The notes beneath the pieces were generated by a model, which was not told the origin of the DNA, searched no databases, and saw nothing but the letters and a program-made list of their open reading frames with translations. A program made the position numbers and the translations under genes. 64,000 nucleotides of DNA from Rhizobium sp. PP-CC-3A-592. Lineage in GTDB: Bacteria > Pseudomonadota > Alphaproteobacteria > Rhizobiales > Rhizobiaceae. Location of the stretch: assembly GCF_003217095.1 (NCBI RefSeq), contig NZ_QJSR01000002.1, positions 248,001 through 312,000 of the forward strand. The letters run 5' to 3'. Positions 18,194 through 26,094 of this stretch are shown one piece after another (within the stretch, counting starts at the first letter, position 1; the number at the start of each line of letters is the position of its first letter).

Positions 18194-19015
18194 CTAGAGG
18201 ATGGCGGTTTGCGGGAGGACGAAGGGGACGCCGGCGGGTGGAAGGGCGCTGACGCGCATCGGGCAGCCGAAGACCGTTTCCATCATCTCGTCGGTCAGGA
18301 CGGCTGCCGGAGGACCTGCTTCGACCACGCGTCCGTCCTTCATCATGACGATGTGATCGGCGAACATGGCCGTTAGGTTGAGATCGTGCATGATGGCGAC
18401 CACGCCGCCGCCGCGCCGGCAATAGTCGGCAGCCAGCCGCATGATGGTCAGCTGGTGGCGGATGTCGAGGCTGGAGACCGGCTCGTCCAGAAGCAGGAAG
18501 GCTGGGCGCCCGTCGCGCACCGGTTCCCAGATCTGGCTGAGCGCGCGGGCGAGCTGCACGCGCTGCTGCTCGCCGCCGGAGAGTTCCTGATAGAACCGGC
18601 CGGCAAAACCGCCGAGATCGACGGCTTCGAGAGCATCCTGCGTAATGCGATCCACGAGACCTGGATCGGCCGGCGTGCCGTTCGCACGCGTCGTGGACGC
18701 GCCGATGGTGAGGCCCATGCGGACGATCTCGCGGACCGTGAAGGGAAAGGAGATGATGCTGGCCTGCGGGAGAACGGCGCGGCGGGTGGCCAGCTGCCAC
18801 GGCTTGAGGCTGCGGATGTCGTCGCCGCCAATCAGGACGCGGCCGTCGCAGGCGATCTCGCCGGCCAGCGCCTTCATCGTCGTCGTCTTGCCGGAGCCGT
18901 TGGGGCCGACGATTGCGGTCAGCTCGCCTGCCCGGGCGGTGAGGCAGACATCATGAAGGACGGCCTTGCTGCCAAGGCGAACATTTACGTCGAGCGCTTC
19001 GATCATTGACGTCAC
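18194..19015 (-). CDS. hmuV: Hemin ABC transporter ATP-binding protein
   Basis: Energises hemin import through HmuU. Walker A VGPNGSGKTTTMKAL near residue 38, signature ELSGGEQQRVQLARAL near 147, Walker B AFLLLDEPVSSLD and switch MHDLN are intact in 273 residues. It is the last gene of the hmuSTUV operon and its start overlaps the hmuU stop by four bases. Confidence 0.93.
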   Translation of the reverse strand: MTSMIEALDVNVRLGSKAVLHDVCLTARAGELTAIVGPNGSGKTTTMKALAGEIACDGRVLIGGDDIRSLKPWQLATRRAVLPQASIISFPFTVREIVRMGLTIGASTTRANGTPADPGLVDRITQDALEAVDLGGFAGRFYQELSGGEQQRVQLARALSQIWEPVRDGRPAFLLLDEPVSSLDIRHQLTIMRLAADYCRRGGGVVAIMHDLNLTAMFADHIVMMKDGRVVEAGPPAAVLTDEMMETVFGCPMRVSALPPAGVPFVLPQTAIL

Positions 19016-20184
19016 AAGCCCATCTGCGTGCGGCCGCGCAGCAGGATCCAGAGGAAGAACGGTGCGCCGGCAAAAGCTGTAATGATGCCGATCGGCAGTT
19101 CGGCCGGCGGCACGATGGTGCGCGCGACCATGTCGGCGACGATCAGCAGCGTGCCGCCGAGGAGGGCGGAGGCCGGCAGGAGATAGCGATTGTCGGGGCC
19201 GATCAGCAGGCGCAGCACATGCGGCACGACGATGCCGACAAAGCCGATGCCGCCGCTGACCGCGACGGCCGCACCCGTGGACGCGGCGACGGTGACCACG
19301 GCCACCGTCTTCAGGCGCTGGACCGGAACGCCCATGTGGAAGGCCGCGGCTTCCCCCAATGTCAGGGCGTTGAGGCCACGCGCAAGAAACGGCACGACGG
19401 CGAGCGAGAGCAGGATGATAGGGGCTGCACCGGCGATCTTCGCCCAGCTGGCGCCGGCGAGCGAGCCGAGGCCCCAGAAGGTGAGATCGCGCAACTGCTT
19501 GTCGTCGGCGACGAAGATGAGCACGCCCGTGACGGCGCCGGCAAGCGCTGCGAGCGCGACGCCGGCGAGCAGCATGGTGGCGACCGAGGTCTGCCCGCCC
19601 CGCGTCGCGATCCGGTAGAGGAGGAAGGTCGTCAGCAGGGCGCCGAGGAAGGCTGCGACCGGCAGCGCGTAGATCCCGACCAGCGCGAAGAGCGGGCCGA
19701 AGACGGACGCGCCGAGCACGATCGTGAGCACGGCCCCGAGACCCGCACCGGCGGAGACGCCGACAAGGCCGGGATCGGCCAGCGGATTGCGGAACAGGCC
19801 CTGCATGACGGCGCCGGAGACGGCAAGCGCCGCCCCCACCAGCAGGCCGAGGACGGCGCGGGGCAGGCGGATGTCGAGGATGATGATGCGGTCGCGCAGG
19901 CTGAGCGCGGCCTCGGCGGTTTCCGTGCCGGTGAGCCAGCGCAGGAGGTTGCTGATCGACGCGTCGGCAGCACCGGTCATGACCGACGCACCGAAGGCGA
20001 AGACAGTGATGCCGACGAGCGCCACGATCAGCAGCCGCGCAAGGCGCGAGCGATCGCCCGCCGCCCAGTCTGCCCGGATACCGGCAAGAGGAGAGGGGCG
20101 CGGTGCCGGAGCGGCTTGGCGGCGCTGGGACGGCTGCGGGTCAGGGGCCATGATATCGCCCGTGACGGCGTTACTGGGATGCAT
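19012..20184 (-). CDS. hmuU: Hemin ABC transporter permease
   Basis: FecCD/BtuC-type inner-membrane permease with about ten membrane segments, moving heme from HmuT into the cytoplasm. Typical stretches are PRAVLGLLVGAALAVSGAVM, NPLADPGLVGVSAGAGLGAV and GGIGFVGIVVPHVLRLLIGP. The 390-residue product starts at 20184 and overlaps the hmuT 3' end by 14 bases; a start at the internal methionine near 20151 would remove the overlap and leave 379 residues. Overlap with hmuV indicates a single operon. Confidence 0.93.
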   Translation of the reverse strand: MHPSNAVTGDIMAPDPQPSQRRQAAPAPRPSPLAGIRADWAAGDRSRLARLLIVALVGITVFAFGASVMTGAADASISNLLRWLTGTETAEAALSLRDRIIILDIRLPRAVLGLLVGAALAVSGAVMQGLFRNPLADPGLVGVSAGAGLGAVLTIVLGASVFGPLFALVGIYALPVAAFLGALLTTFLLYRIATRGGQTSVATMLLAGVALAALAGAVTGVLIFVADDKQLRDLTFWGLGSLAGASWAKIAGAAPIILLSLAVVPFLARGLNALTLGEAAAFHMGVPVQRLKTVAVVTVAASTGAAVAVSGGIGFVGIVVPHVLRLLIGPDNRYLLPASALLGGTLLIVADMVARTIVPPAELPIGIITAFAGAPFFLWILLRGRTQMGL

Positions 20185-21091
20185 TCGCTTTTCCGTAGAT
20201 CGCGCCGTTCAACTCCCGCACGGCGCTGGCGGTGCGGGGGCCGAAGCCGAGGAGGTGGAGGCCGTCCATGCGGATGACGCTCTTCTTCGCAGCGGCGGGC
20301 GTCAGGGCGAGCGCCGGCTGCTTGAACAGCTCCTCGTCGGAGGCGCTGTGCGATCCGCCGCGCGTCATCATCAGCACGAGATCCGGCTTTGCTTCGATGA
20401 TCGCTTCGTCGGTGACGGGCTTGTAGCCCTGAAACGTGTCCGTCGCGTTTATGGCGCCCGACAACTCGACGATGGCATCGGCCGCCGTGCCTTGGCCCGC
20501 AGCCATGATCTTGCCGCTCTGCATGCTGAGGATGAAGAGCACGCGCTTGCGCTCGGCGTGCGGCCGGGCATCGGCGGCGGCCACGGCTGCATCGAGGTCG
20601 GCCTTGACCGTTGCGGCCAGCGCGCTCGCCTTGTTCTCCACGCCGAGGACGGTGCCGACGCGCTCGATCTTGGCGACGATGCCGGCACCGTCATAGCGTT
20701 CCGGCACGGTTTCCATGGGGATGGCGGCGTTCTTCAGGACGGCGAGCGTTTCGGGCGGGCCGCTGCCTTCGACGGCCAGGATGGCGGTCGGGTTCTTCGC
20801 CATGATGCCTTCCGGCGAGAGTTGGCGCATGTAGCCGACATCGGGAACCTTCGTTGCCGCTTCGGGGTAGATGCTGGTGGAATCGCGCCCGACCAGCCGT
20901 TTCTCCTCGCCGAGCGCATAAATGATCTCCGTCACGTCGCCGCCGACGGAAACGAGGCGGGAGGTGTCGATGGGCTTGGCCTCCTGCGCCACGGCAGGTG
21001 TGACTGCAGCCAGAGGCGCTGCAAGGATGAGGAGAGCGAGACTGAGAGGCGCAAGATCGGCGCGCAGCCGGCGGTCGAAACGCAGGGTCAT
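20171..21091 (-). CDS. hmuT: Hemin ABC transporter periplasmic binding protein
   Basis: Periplasmic heme carrier of the TroA/FhuD-like helical-backbone family. Residues 1-~34 are a signal peptide (LAPLSLALLILAAPLAAVTPAVA ends near AQE), then RLVSVGGDVTEIIYALG, the typical start of the mature heme-binding fold, and VGRDSTSIYP carrying the expected axial tyrosine. The ATG at 21091 has AAGGA upstream. Length 306. It begins 11 bases after hmuS. Confidence 0.92.
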   Translation of the reverse strand: MTLRFDRRLRADLAPLSLALLILAAPLAAVTPAVAQEAKPIDTSRLVSVGGDVTEIIYALGEEKRLVGRDSTSIYPEAATKVPDVGYMRQLSPEGIMAKNPTAILAVEGSGPPETLAVLKNAAIPMETVPERYDGAGIVAKIERVGTVLGVENKASALAATVKADLDAAVAAADARPHAERKRVLFILSMQSGKIMAAGQGTAADAIVELSGAINATDTFQGYKPVTDEAIIEAKPDLVLMMTRGGSHSASDEELFKQPALALTPAAAKKSVIRMDGLHLLGFGPRTASAVRELNGAIYGKANASQ

Positions 21092-21102
21092 GAGAAGGTC
21101 CT

Positions 21103-22158
21103 TCAGGCAGCGACGGTGAGATCGAGGCGCGGCAGAGCCTCCATGATGGAACGCCATTCCTCGCGTTCGGCAACGCCTTCCTTGCGCTTGCCGAAGAACT
21201 GGATGACCATTTCGCCGCGGGCGTCGAGCGCCTCCAGCGAGGTCACATGGCCATCGGCCGTCGGCTTGCGCACCGCCCAGATCTCGGCGAGCTGGTCCGT
21301 GCGCAGATGCAGGTGGAAGGTGGGGTCCATGACGTTGAGCCAGGGGCCCATGGTCTTGATGTTCTCGACCGGGCCGGAATGGATCTGGATGATGCCCTGA
21401 TTGCCGACGAAGCACATCAGCGGCAGGGCCACTGCTGCCGAGCCACGCATCATCGCCTCGACGGCGCTGCCATCGAGCTGCCAGGCGTAGTCCTCGCCGA
21501 TCGCGTGCAGGGCGGCACGGCGCTCGATCTTCAGCTTGCGCAGCAGGCCGTGGAACTGGTGCGTGTCGGTCATCCGGCTCCAGCCGTCGCGCAGGCCTTC
21601 GAGATCGACGGCTTCCGTTTCGGTGACTTCGACGGGCGCGGGCGCTTCGGCGATGAAGGCCTGGGACTGATCCTCCAGCGTGAATTCCTTCACGAGGCGG
21701 TGATAGGCTTCGAGATTGGAGGTCGGGCGCAGGTGCACCTTGTGGACGGCGGTGCCGTGGCTGTCGAAATACTGCAGGCTGCGACGAACGTCCTCGCCAT
21801 CCGTCTTGGTCACGGCGAAGGCATGTGCCCAGGCGCCCGGGAACACACGAAGGTCGATGTTCTCGCCGAGCACGATGGACGCGCCCTTGCCGGTCTTCGG
21901 CGTTTCGAACAGGCCGATCTTCTCGTGAACAGCGCTTTCGTTGCGGGTCAGCGCCATGACTTCGCCAAGCTGCGGTGCGAACTCCAGCAGGCGGTTCGCG
22001 TCCGAATCGATCCGGATCGCCGTCAGCCCGCATTCGGCCGCAACGAGGGCCGCTTCCGAAATGCCGAGTTGTGCGGCGATCTCGCGCTCGCGCATTTTCG
22101 GGTGTTCAGCCCGGTAGGCGCGGATGTCTGCGGGAGAGGGGCGGTTCGGTTCGGTCAT
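21103..22158 (-). CDS. hmuS: Hemin-degrading/heme-trafficking factor
   Basis: Cytoplasmic HemS/ChuS-type protein of two similar halves that receives imported heme and passes it on or degrades it. The 351 residues show the paired pattern: half one ~1-170 (GEVMALTRNESAVHEKIG; NIDLRVFPGAWAHAFAV), half two ~190-345 (GNQGIIQIHSGPVENIKTMG; WLNVMDPTFHLHLR). It is the first gene of hmuSTUV. A TGA-N9-TCA iron box lies 75 bases upstream. Conserved heme-ligand histidines are plausible in HEKIG- and HSGP-type motifs but not proven. Confidence 0.92.
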   Translation of the reverse strand: MTEPNRPSPADIRAYRAEHPKMREREIAAQLGISEAALVAAECGLTAIRIDSDANRLLEFAPQLGEVMALTRNESAVHEKIGLFETPKTGKGASIVLGENIDLRVFPGAWAHAFAVTKTDGEDVRRSLQYFDSHGTAVHKVHLRPTSNLEAYHRLVKEFTLEDQSQAFIAEAPAPVEVTETEAVDLEGLRDGWSRMTDTHQFHGLLRKLKIERRAALHAIGEDYAWQLDGSAVEAMMRGSAAVALPLMCFVGNQGIIQIHSGPVENIKTMGPWLNVMDPTFHLHLRTDQLAEIWAVRKPTADGHVTSLEALDARGEMVIQFFGKRKEGVAEREEWRSIMEALPRLDLTVAA

Positions 22159-22233
22159 GATTCACTACCTGCTTTAACGGCATTTTTCGGTCGGAAGACG
22201 CTGCTTTTCCGGGCATTGGGACGCCTTCTATCT

Positions 22234-22248
22234 TGACTTCATAACTCA
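22234..22248. promoter_or_regulatory. Candidate iron-responsive (IRO) box between hmuS and the exported-protein gene
   Basis: TGA (22234-22236), nine bases, TCA (22246-22248) matches the TGA-N9-TCA IRO core bound by RirA in rhizobia. It lies in the divergent hmuS/22333 region and could serve either gene. The flanks are less symmetric than in the site at 23789, so this is the weaker of the two. Confidence 0.5.
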
Positions 22249-22332
22249 TCTTTTAATATGGACGCAATACGCCAGCAACGTTCCCTCGTGGACGACGTGC
22301 CGGCCCAGACCATCGTCCCGGAGTTCCGCACC

Positions 22333-22779
22333 ATGATCCGCCGCCCCTTGTCGTCCATCGTTGCCCTTTCCTCGCTCGCGCTGATGACATCGTTCGCGCC
22401 CGTCTCCGCACAGGGCACCGAAACGGCCGCTGCCGGGCTTTCGGTCGAGCTGAACGATGTCGCGACCTCCGAGCGCGGCTGCAAGCTGACCTTCGTTGCA
22501 GGCAACGATCTGGCGCAGCCGCTGTCCAAGGTCTCGTTCGAATTCGTGCTGTTCGACCAGAAGGGACGCGTCGAGCGGATGGCGGTGCTCGACTTCCGCG
22601 ACCTGCCGGCCGGCAAGACCAAGGTGCGGCAGTTCGATCTGGCGGGAACGAAGTGCGATGCGCTCGGCAGCCTGCTGATCAACGACGCCCCGGTCTGCAC
22701 CGGCGAGGGCATCGAGAAGAGTGCCTGCATGCAGGGCCTGCGAACCGGCTCGAAGTCGCCCGTGGGGCTGAAGGGCTGA
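22333..22779 (+). CDS. Exported protein of unknown function in the hemin/TonB cluster
   Basis: 148-residue secreted protein: signal peptide MIRRPLSSIVALSSLALMTS to about APVSA, then a single mature domain with four cysteines (ERGCKL, GTKCDA, APVCTG, KSACMQ) that could form two disulfides. The order of a beta-rich module (LSVELNDV, LTFVAGNDL, FEFVLFDQKG, AVLDFRDLPAGKTKVRQFDL) is clear but I do not recognise a named family. An in-frame start at 22258 lies upstream; the start chosen places the signal peptide at the N-terminus. It precedes tonB by 43 bases and is probably cotranscribed, which suggests a role in iron or heme uptake. Confidence 0.7.
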   Translation: MIRRPLSSIVALSSLALMTSFAPVSAQGTETAAAGLSVELNDVATSERGCKLTFVAGNDLAQPLSKVSFEFVLFDQKGRVERMAVLDFRDLPAGKTKVRQFDLAGTKCDALGSLLINDAPVCTGEGIEKSACMQGLRTGSKSPVGLKG

Positions 22780-22822
22780 GGCGGGAAGCCGGACGCCACG
22801 TCAGGAAGGATGGGAACGCGCG

Positions 22823-23752
22823 ATGAAGAAAGCGGCGAAATGGGCTCTGGCCCTGTCAGTCTCGGTAGCAGCCCATGGCGGTGCGGCGATCGCCTTCCTG
22901 CCGGATGCGCCGCCGCCGCCTTTTGCCGCGACGCAGGGCGGGGAAGAGATGGAGATCGCGCTTCTCGGAAACGCGTTCGAGGATACCGTCGAGTCGGGTG
23001 CGATCTCCGACACGATCACCCCGGTTGAAACGCCGCCCGATGACGTCGCCGCGCTCGAACCCGAGACGACAGAGACCGAGAGCGAGACGCTGACGCCGAC
23101 CGAGACGGTTTCCGAGGTGGTGCCGGAGACGGTTCCGTCCGAGGCCGACGTCATCCTTCCCGCAGATGCCCTGCCGCCTGTCGTCGCCGAGGAGCCCGAG
23201 GTGGTCGCTTCGCTGCCGCCGGTGGCGACGGTCATTCCGGAGACGCGTCCCGAAACGCCGCCGGACGTGGCGGAGAAGCCACCGGCACGCAAGCCTGCGC
23301 CTGTGAAGAAGGCCGAGGTCGAGAAGCCGAAGAAAAAGCCGGCGCCCGTCAAATCCGGCAAGGAAGGCCAGTCGGAAGCTGCCGCCAACAAGGGTCGGGA
23401 AGATGGCTCGAAACTGGCGGCCGCCACCTCCTCTGGCAAGGGGACGAGAGCCAGTTCGGCTGGCAATGCGTCATTCTCGAACTTTGAGGGCAAGGTTCAC
23501 ACTGCGCTGAGGCGGGCCGTTCGCTATCCTTCCCGCGCCGAGAGCAACGGCGTGAAGGGGGTGGTTCAGTTACAGTTCGTGCTTGCCGCCAATGGAAGCG
23601 TGAGCGGCTTGAAGGTGATAAGAAGCAGTGGATCGCCTGTGCTGGATTCGGCGGCACTCGATGCCGCACGCCGTATGCGGTCCCCGAAAATTCCGCCAGA
23701 ATCCGGAAAATCGACTTGGCTTTTCAACGCTCCGATCTCGTTCACGCGCTGA
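22823..23752 (+). CDS. tonB: TonB energy transducer
   Basis: Links inner-membrane proton motive force to outer-membrane heme and siderophore receptors. Residues ~8-30 form the N-terminal membrane anchor (WALALSVSVAAHGGAAIAFL, with the conserved Ser and His). A long Glu/Pro/Lys-rich spacer follows (~35-215; e.g. PPARKPAPVKKAEVEKPKKK), then the C-terminal TonB domain ~225-309 (LRRAVRYPSRAESNGVKGVV, LDSAALDAARRM). At 309 residues it is of normal size. No exbB or exbD is adjacent. Confidence 0.92.
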   Translation: MKKAAKWALALSVSVAAHGGAAIAFLPDAPPPPFAATQGGEEMEIALLGNAFEDTVESGAISDTITPVETPPDDVAALEPETTETESETLTPTETVSEVVPETVPSEADVILPADALPPVVAEEPEVVASLPPVATVIPETRPETPPDVAEKPPARKPAPVKKAEVEKPKKKPAPVKSGKEGQSEAAANKGREDGSKLAAATSSGKGTRASSAGNASFSNFEGKVHTALRRAVRYPSRAESNGVKGVVQLQFVLAANGSVSGLKVIRSSGSPVLDSAALDAARRMRSPKIPPESGKSTWLFNAPISFTR

Positions 23753-23788
23753 GGCTTTACGCAGTCGACGCCGTTTTAAGTAGCGGAC

Positions 23789-23821
23789 GTTAAAATATGA
23801 CAAAAACCATCATGTTTTAAC
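23789..23821. promoter_or_regulatory. Extended IRO box (RirA-type) upstream of the DUF2325 gene
   Basis: GTTAAAATATGA (23789-23800) and TCATGTTTTAAC (23810-23821) are inverted copies matching at 11 of 12 positions around a 9-base spacer, so the centre reads TGA-N9-TCA, the IRO-box core. Strong symmetry and position before an iron-cluster gene make it a good RirA (or Irr) operator candidate. Confidence 0.7.
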
Positions 23822-23905
23822 TTTACTCCTTTTATCAAGTTTACTAGGGTCGCTGCAGAAGAAGCGGCGCGAGACGTGCCTGCAGATGGAACTTGGAGAT
23901 CCACC

Positions 23906-24313
23906 ATGGGCGACAAGCGTCAGCAACAGCGGACAAAACAGAAGCGTTCGGCGACCACCACGGCACCTGCAGCGCCGGCCGTGCAGGAAGCGCTGAACGT
24001 TCGCAGCTTTCTCTATGTCGGCGGGCGGGATTGTCAGGTCGCGCATCTGCGCCAGATCGCCAGCAACTTCGGTGCGGAGCTGATCCACCACGATGGCGGC
24101 CTGCGCGAGGCCGTTTCGCGGATCGACAATGTTCTTCCCTCCGTCGATTGCGTCTTCTGCCCGATCGACTGTATCAGCCACGATGCCTGCCTGCGGGTGA
24201 AGACCGGCTGCAAGAAGTTCGGCAAGGCCTTCGTGCCGCTGCGCAACGGCAGCAAGTCCAGCCTCGAACGAGCGCTTCACGACATGCAGGCGGCGCGCAC
24301 GCGCGCGAACTGA
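23906..24313 (+). CDS. DUF2325 domain-containing protein
   Basis: 135-residue cytoplasmic protein. After a Gln/Lys-rich leader (GDKRQQQRTKQKRSA) comes the DUF2325 domain: RSFLYVGGRDCQVAHLRQIA, ELIHHDGGLREAVSRI, PSVDCVFCPIDCISHDACLR and a C-terminal helix. Conserved cysteines in CVFCPIDC and in GCKKF suggest metal or cluster binding, but the biochemical role is not known. The ATG at 23906 has TTGGAGA before it. It is the first of three genes behind the extended IRO box, so iron-starvation expression is likely. Confidence 0.82.
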   Translation: MGDKRQQQRTKQKRSATTTAPAAPAVQEALNVRSFLYVGGRDCQVAHLRQIASNFGAELIHHDGGLREAVSRIDNVLPSVDCVFCPIDCISHDACLRVKTGCKKFGKAFVPLRNGSKSSLERALHDMQAARTRAN

Positions 24314-24330
24314 CGCGGGATGGATTTTCC

Positions 24331-24561
24331 ATGCAGGACGATACTCTCTTCGCTTTTCTGGGGCTTCAACCGGCCGAAGCGCTTTCCGAACTCCGCGTCT
24401 TGAGCGAGGCGCCGATGGCGGGTGCCAACGTCGTTCCGTTCCTGCCGCGCCGGGCACGTTCCTGTCATCAGGGGGTTGCGTCCGGGCAGTGTGGCGTTAT
24501 CGTTCGCTTTCCACGGCGCGGCGAACCTCGCGCGCCGGAGACCGTGATGAAGGAAATGTGA
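24331..24561 (+). CDS. Small hypothetical protein between DUF2325 and heme oxygenase genes
   Basis: 76 codons from ATG 24331 (MQDDTLFAFLGLQP) to TGA 24561, starting 17 bases after the DUF2325 stop and ending four bases before the heme oxygenase ATG, a spacing that suggests a real operon member. It contains two cysteines (SCHQGVASGQC) and an Arg-rich stretch VIRFPRRGEPR. I do not recognise a family and the ribosome site (GGGATGG) is weak; it could also be spurious. Confidence 0.5.
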   Translation: MQDDTLFAFLGLQPAEALSELRVLSEAPMAGANVVPFLPRRARSCHQGVASGQCGVIVRFPRRGEPRAPETVMKEM

Positions 24562-24565
24562 AGCG

Positions 24566-24880
24566 ATGTATTTTGCCATGAACCGGTTCCGGATTGCGCT
24601 CGGCTAGGAAGAGGCCTTCGAGGCGATCTGGAAGAATCGTGATTCCAGCCTGGCGGAGAACCCGGGCTTCAAGGAATTCCGGCTGCTGCGGGGCGAGACG
24701 GTCGCGGACGAAGGCTACACCTTGTTCGTCTCGTCTTCGATCTGGAACAGCCACGACGATTTCGTCGCCTGGACCAAGTCGGAGAATTTTCGCGCGGCCC
24801 ACCGCAATGCCGGCGACAATCGCGCGCTCTATCTAGGTCCGCCGAAGTTCGAAGGCTTCACCGTCGTAGACGGTGCGTGA
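24566..24880 (+). pseudogene. IsdG/HmuQ-type heme-degrading monooxygenase, interrupted by an in-frame TAG
   Basis: Read through, the frame encodes a 104-codon antibiotic-biosynthesis-monooxygenase (ABM) domain of the IsdG/HmuQ class, which opens heme to release iron: MNRFRIALG, then TAG, EEAFEAIWKNRD, NPGFKEFRLLRG, SSSIWNSHDDFVAWTKSE, FRAAHRNAG, LYLGPPKFEGF. The stop at 24605-24607 falls where the family usually has glutamine in GQEEAFE, so one C-to-T change (CAG to TAG) explains it. Downstream of the stop the remaining frame is intact with no good restart. Context (IRO box, hmu operon) fits a heme oxygenase. Either a recent pseudogene, an amber allele, or a sequencing error. Confidence 0.85.
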
Positions 24881-24966
24881 AGAGCCTGCCGAACTGATTC
24901 CGGCGACCTTGCCAAGCCTATGACATCATTGGTCTTTGCCGTGTGACGGTGAAGGCCGATTTGCTT

Positions 24967-25353
24967 TCAGGCCTTTTTCGGCAGGATGGCGCCGACGGCA
25001 ATCAAAGCCCAGCCGAGCATCATGAGCATGCCGCCGAGCGGCGCCGACATCGGGAAAAGCCCGTGGCCCGCCCCATGCCGCAGCACGAGATCGCCCGCGA
25101 AAATGGCTGTCCCCAGCACCATGGCTGCGCCGGCGGCAGGGGCGAGGCGAAGGCGGGAACCGAGGCCTGCCAGTGCCAGAAGCGCCGGGGCGTGCGCGAG
25201 ACACATTGCGGAGGCGCCGCCGAGGAGGCGGGGATCCGCGCCGTGCGATGCCGCTGCGGCAAGCGCCACGCCGGAAAGACCGAAGAGGCCGGCGGCGACC
25301 GGGAACGCTTTCATGAACACGGCCAGGAACAAGGAATGCAGGCGCTCGGCCAT
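24967..25353 (-). CDS. DUF423 family membrane protein
   Basis: 128-residue inner-membrane protein with four hydrophobic segments (~12-34, ~45-65, ~72-90, ~100-124) and the DUF423 hallmark of a conserved ASHG motif after the first segment plus GTAIFAGDLVLRH near residue 80. The function of the family (E. coli YgdD) is unknown. It follows the truncated-hemoglobin gene with three bases between and is likely cotranscribed. Confidence 0.82.
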   Translation of the reverse strand: MAERLHSLFLAVFMKAFPVAAGLFGLSGVALAAAASHGADPRLLGGASAMCLAHAPALLALAGLGSRLRLAPAAGAAMVLGTAIFAGDLVLRHGAGHGLFPMSAPLGGMLMMLGWALIAVGAILPKKA

Positions 25354-25356
25354 TTC

Positions 25357-25794
25357 TCAACCCTCCCGGTTGTGCATGTGATGGGCGAGCCTCGTGACCG
25401 GCTCCAGAATGATCCTGCGGAGCTCGGGATGATCGACGCTTTCCTTGAGCGCCGTCTCGAAACAGAAGAGCCAGCCCTCGATTTCCTCCGGGCCGATGGA
25501 AGCTACGAAATGACGACGGCGCAGCATCGGATGGCCGTGCTTGTCGGTATAGAGCGGCGGCCCGCCGAGCCAACCCGTGAGGTAGTCGTAGAGCTTTGCC
25601 TCGCTGCCTGCGAGCGATGGCGGGTGGACCACGCGGCAGGCGGCAGCCTCCGGCGCCGTGTCCATGATCTCGTAGAAGCGGCGCGTCAGGGTCCGCACGG
25701 CGGCGTCGCCGCCGAGCGCTTCGTAGAGAGTCGTGGTGCGGGCGTCTTCCATGGCGGGCATTCCGGTCGCAGGCAGGGGGAGGGGCGTCTTCAC
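25357..25794 (-). CDS. Group II truncated hemoglobin
   Basis: Small heme globin for oxygen or nitric-oxide chemistry. TTLYEALGGDAAVRTLTRRFYEIMD begins the globin fold near residue 21; the glycine/tyrosine region KLYDYLTGWLGGPPLY and HGHPMLRRRHF (with the proximal histidine) are group-II signatures; the C-terminal helix WLFCFETALKE follows. Length 145 with about 15 extra N-terminal residues; a start at the later methionine (MEDARTTTLYEALGG) is possible. It heads a two-gene unit with DUF423. Confidence 0.85.
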   Translation of the reverse strand: MKTPLPLPATGMPAMEDARTTTLYEALGGDAAVRTLTRRFYEIMDTAPEAAACRVVHPPSLAGSEAKLYDYLTGWLGGPPLYTDKHGHPMLRRRHFVASIGPEEIEGWLFCFETALKESVDHPELRRIILEPVTRLAHHMHNREG

Positions 25795-26094
25795 ATCTGC
25801 GATGAGCGTCTTAAACCCGATTTGCAGAGAGGAGAAGATTCTCCAGCCGATTCAATTGGTCGCTGCTTCGCGCTCTCATGGTGAATCGGGTGGTCGAGAC
25901 ACCGGTCCCCTTGATCGGATATGGACGATCGACCGAGAAAATTCTGCGTTCAAACTTGCCGATCCTAAGCCGTTGAGACGTGCCAAGCATGTATTTTGAA
26001 CGAGCGGGAACGCGTTCCCAATGGAGAGGTCAAAGGCATCGACAGCTTGACTTCCGGATCGTCAATGATGGGTCTGCGGCCATGCTGCGGAGTG
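25795..26094. other. Intergenic stretch without a gene
   Basis: About 300 bases between the hemoglobin start and the broken parE gene. I see no convincing gene. It holds a perfect 14-base palindrome at 26006-26019 and a short GGAGAA-GA-TTCTCC dyad at about 25832-25845 in the hemoglobin upstream region, which could be an operator. Confidence 0.4.

Noticed and set aside
20171-22033. 620-codon minus-strand frame covering hmuT and most of hmuS
   Set aside because: Only its last 306 codons (HmuT) are real; the upstream part is out of phase with HmuS and lacks HemS motifs.
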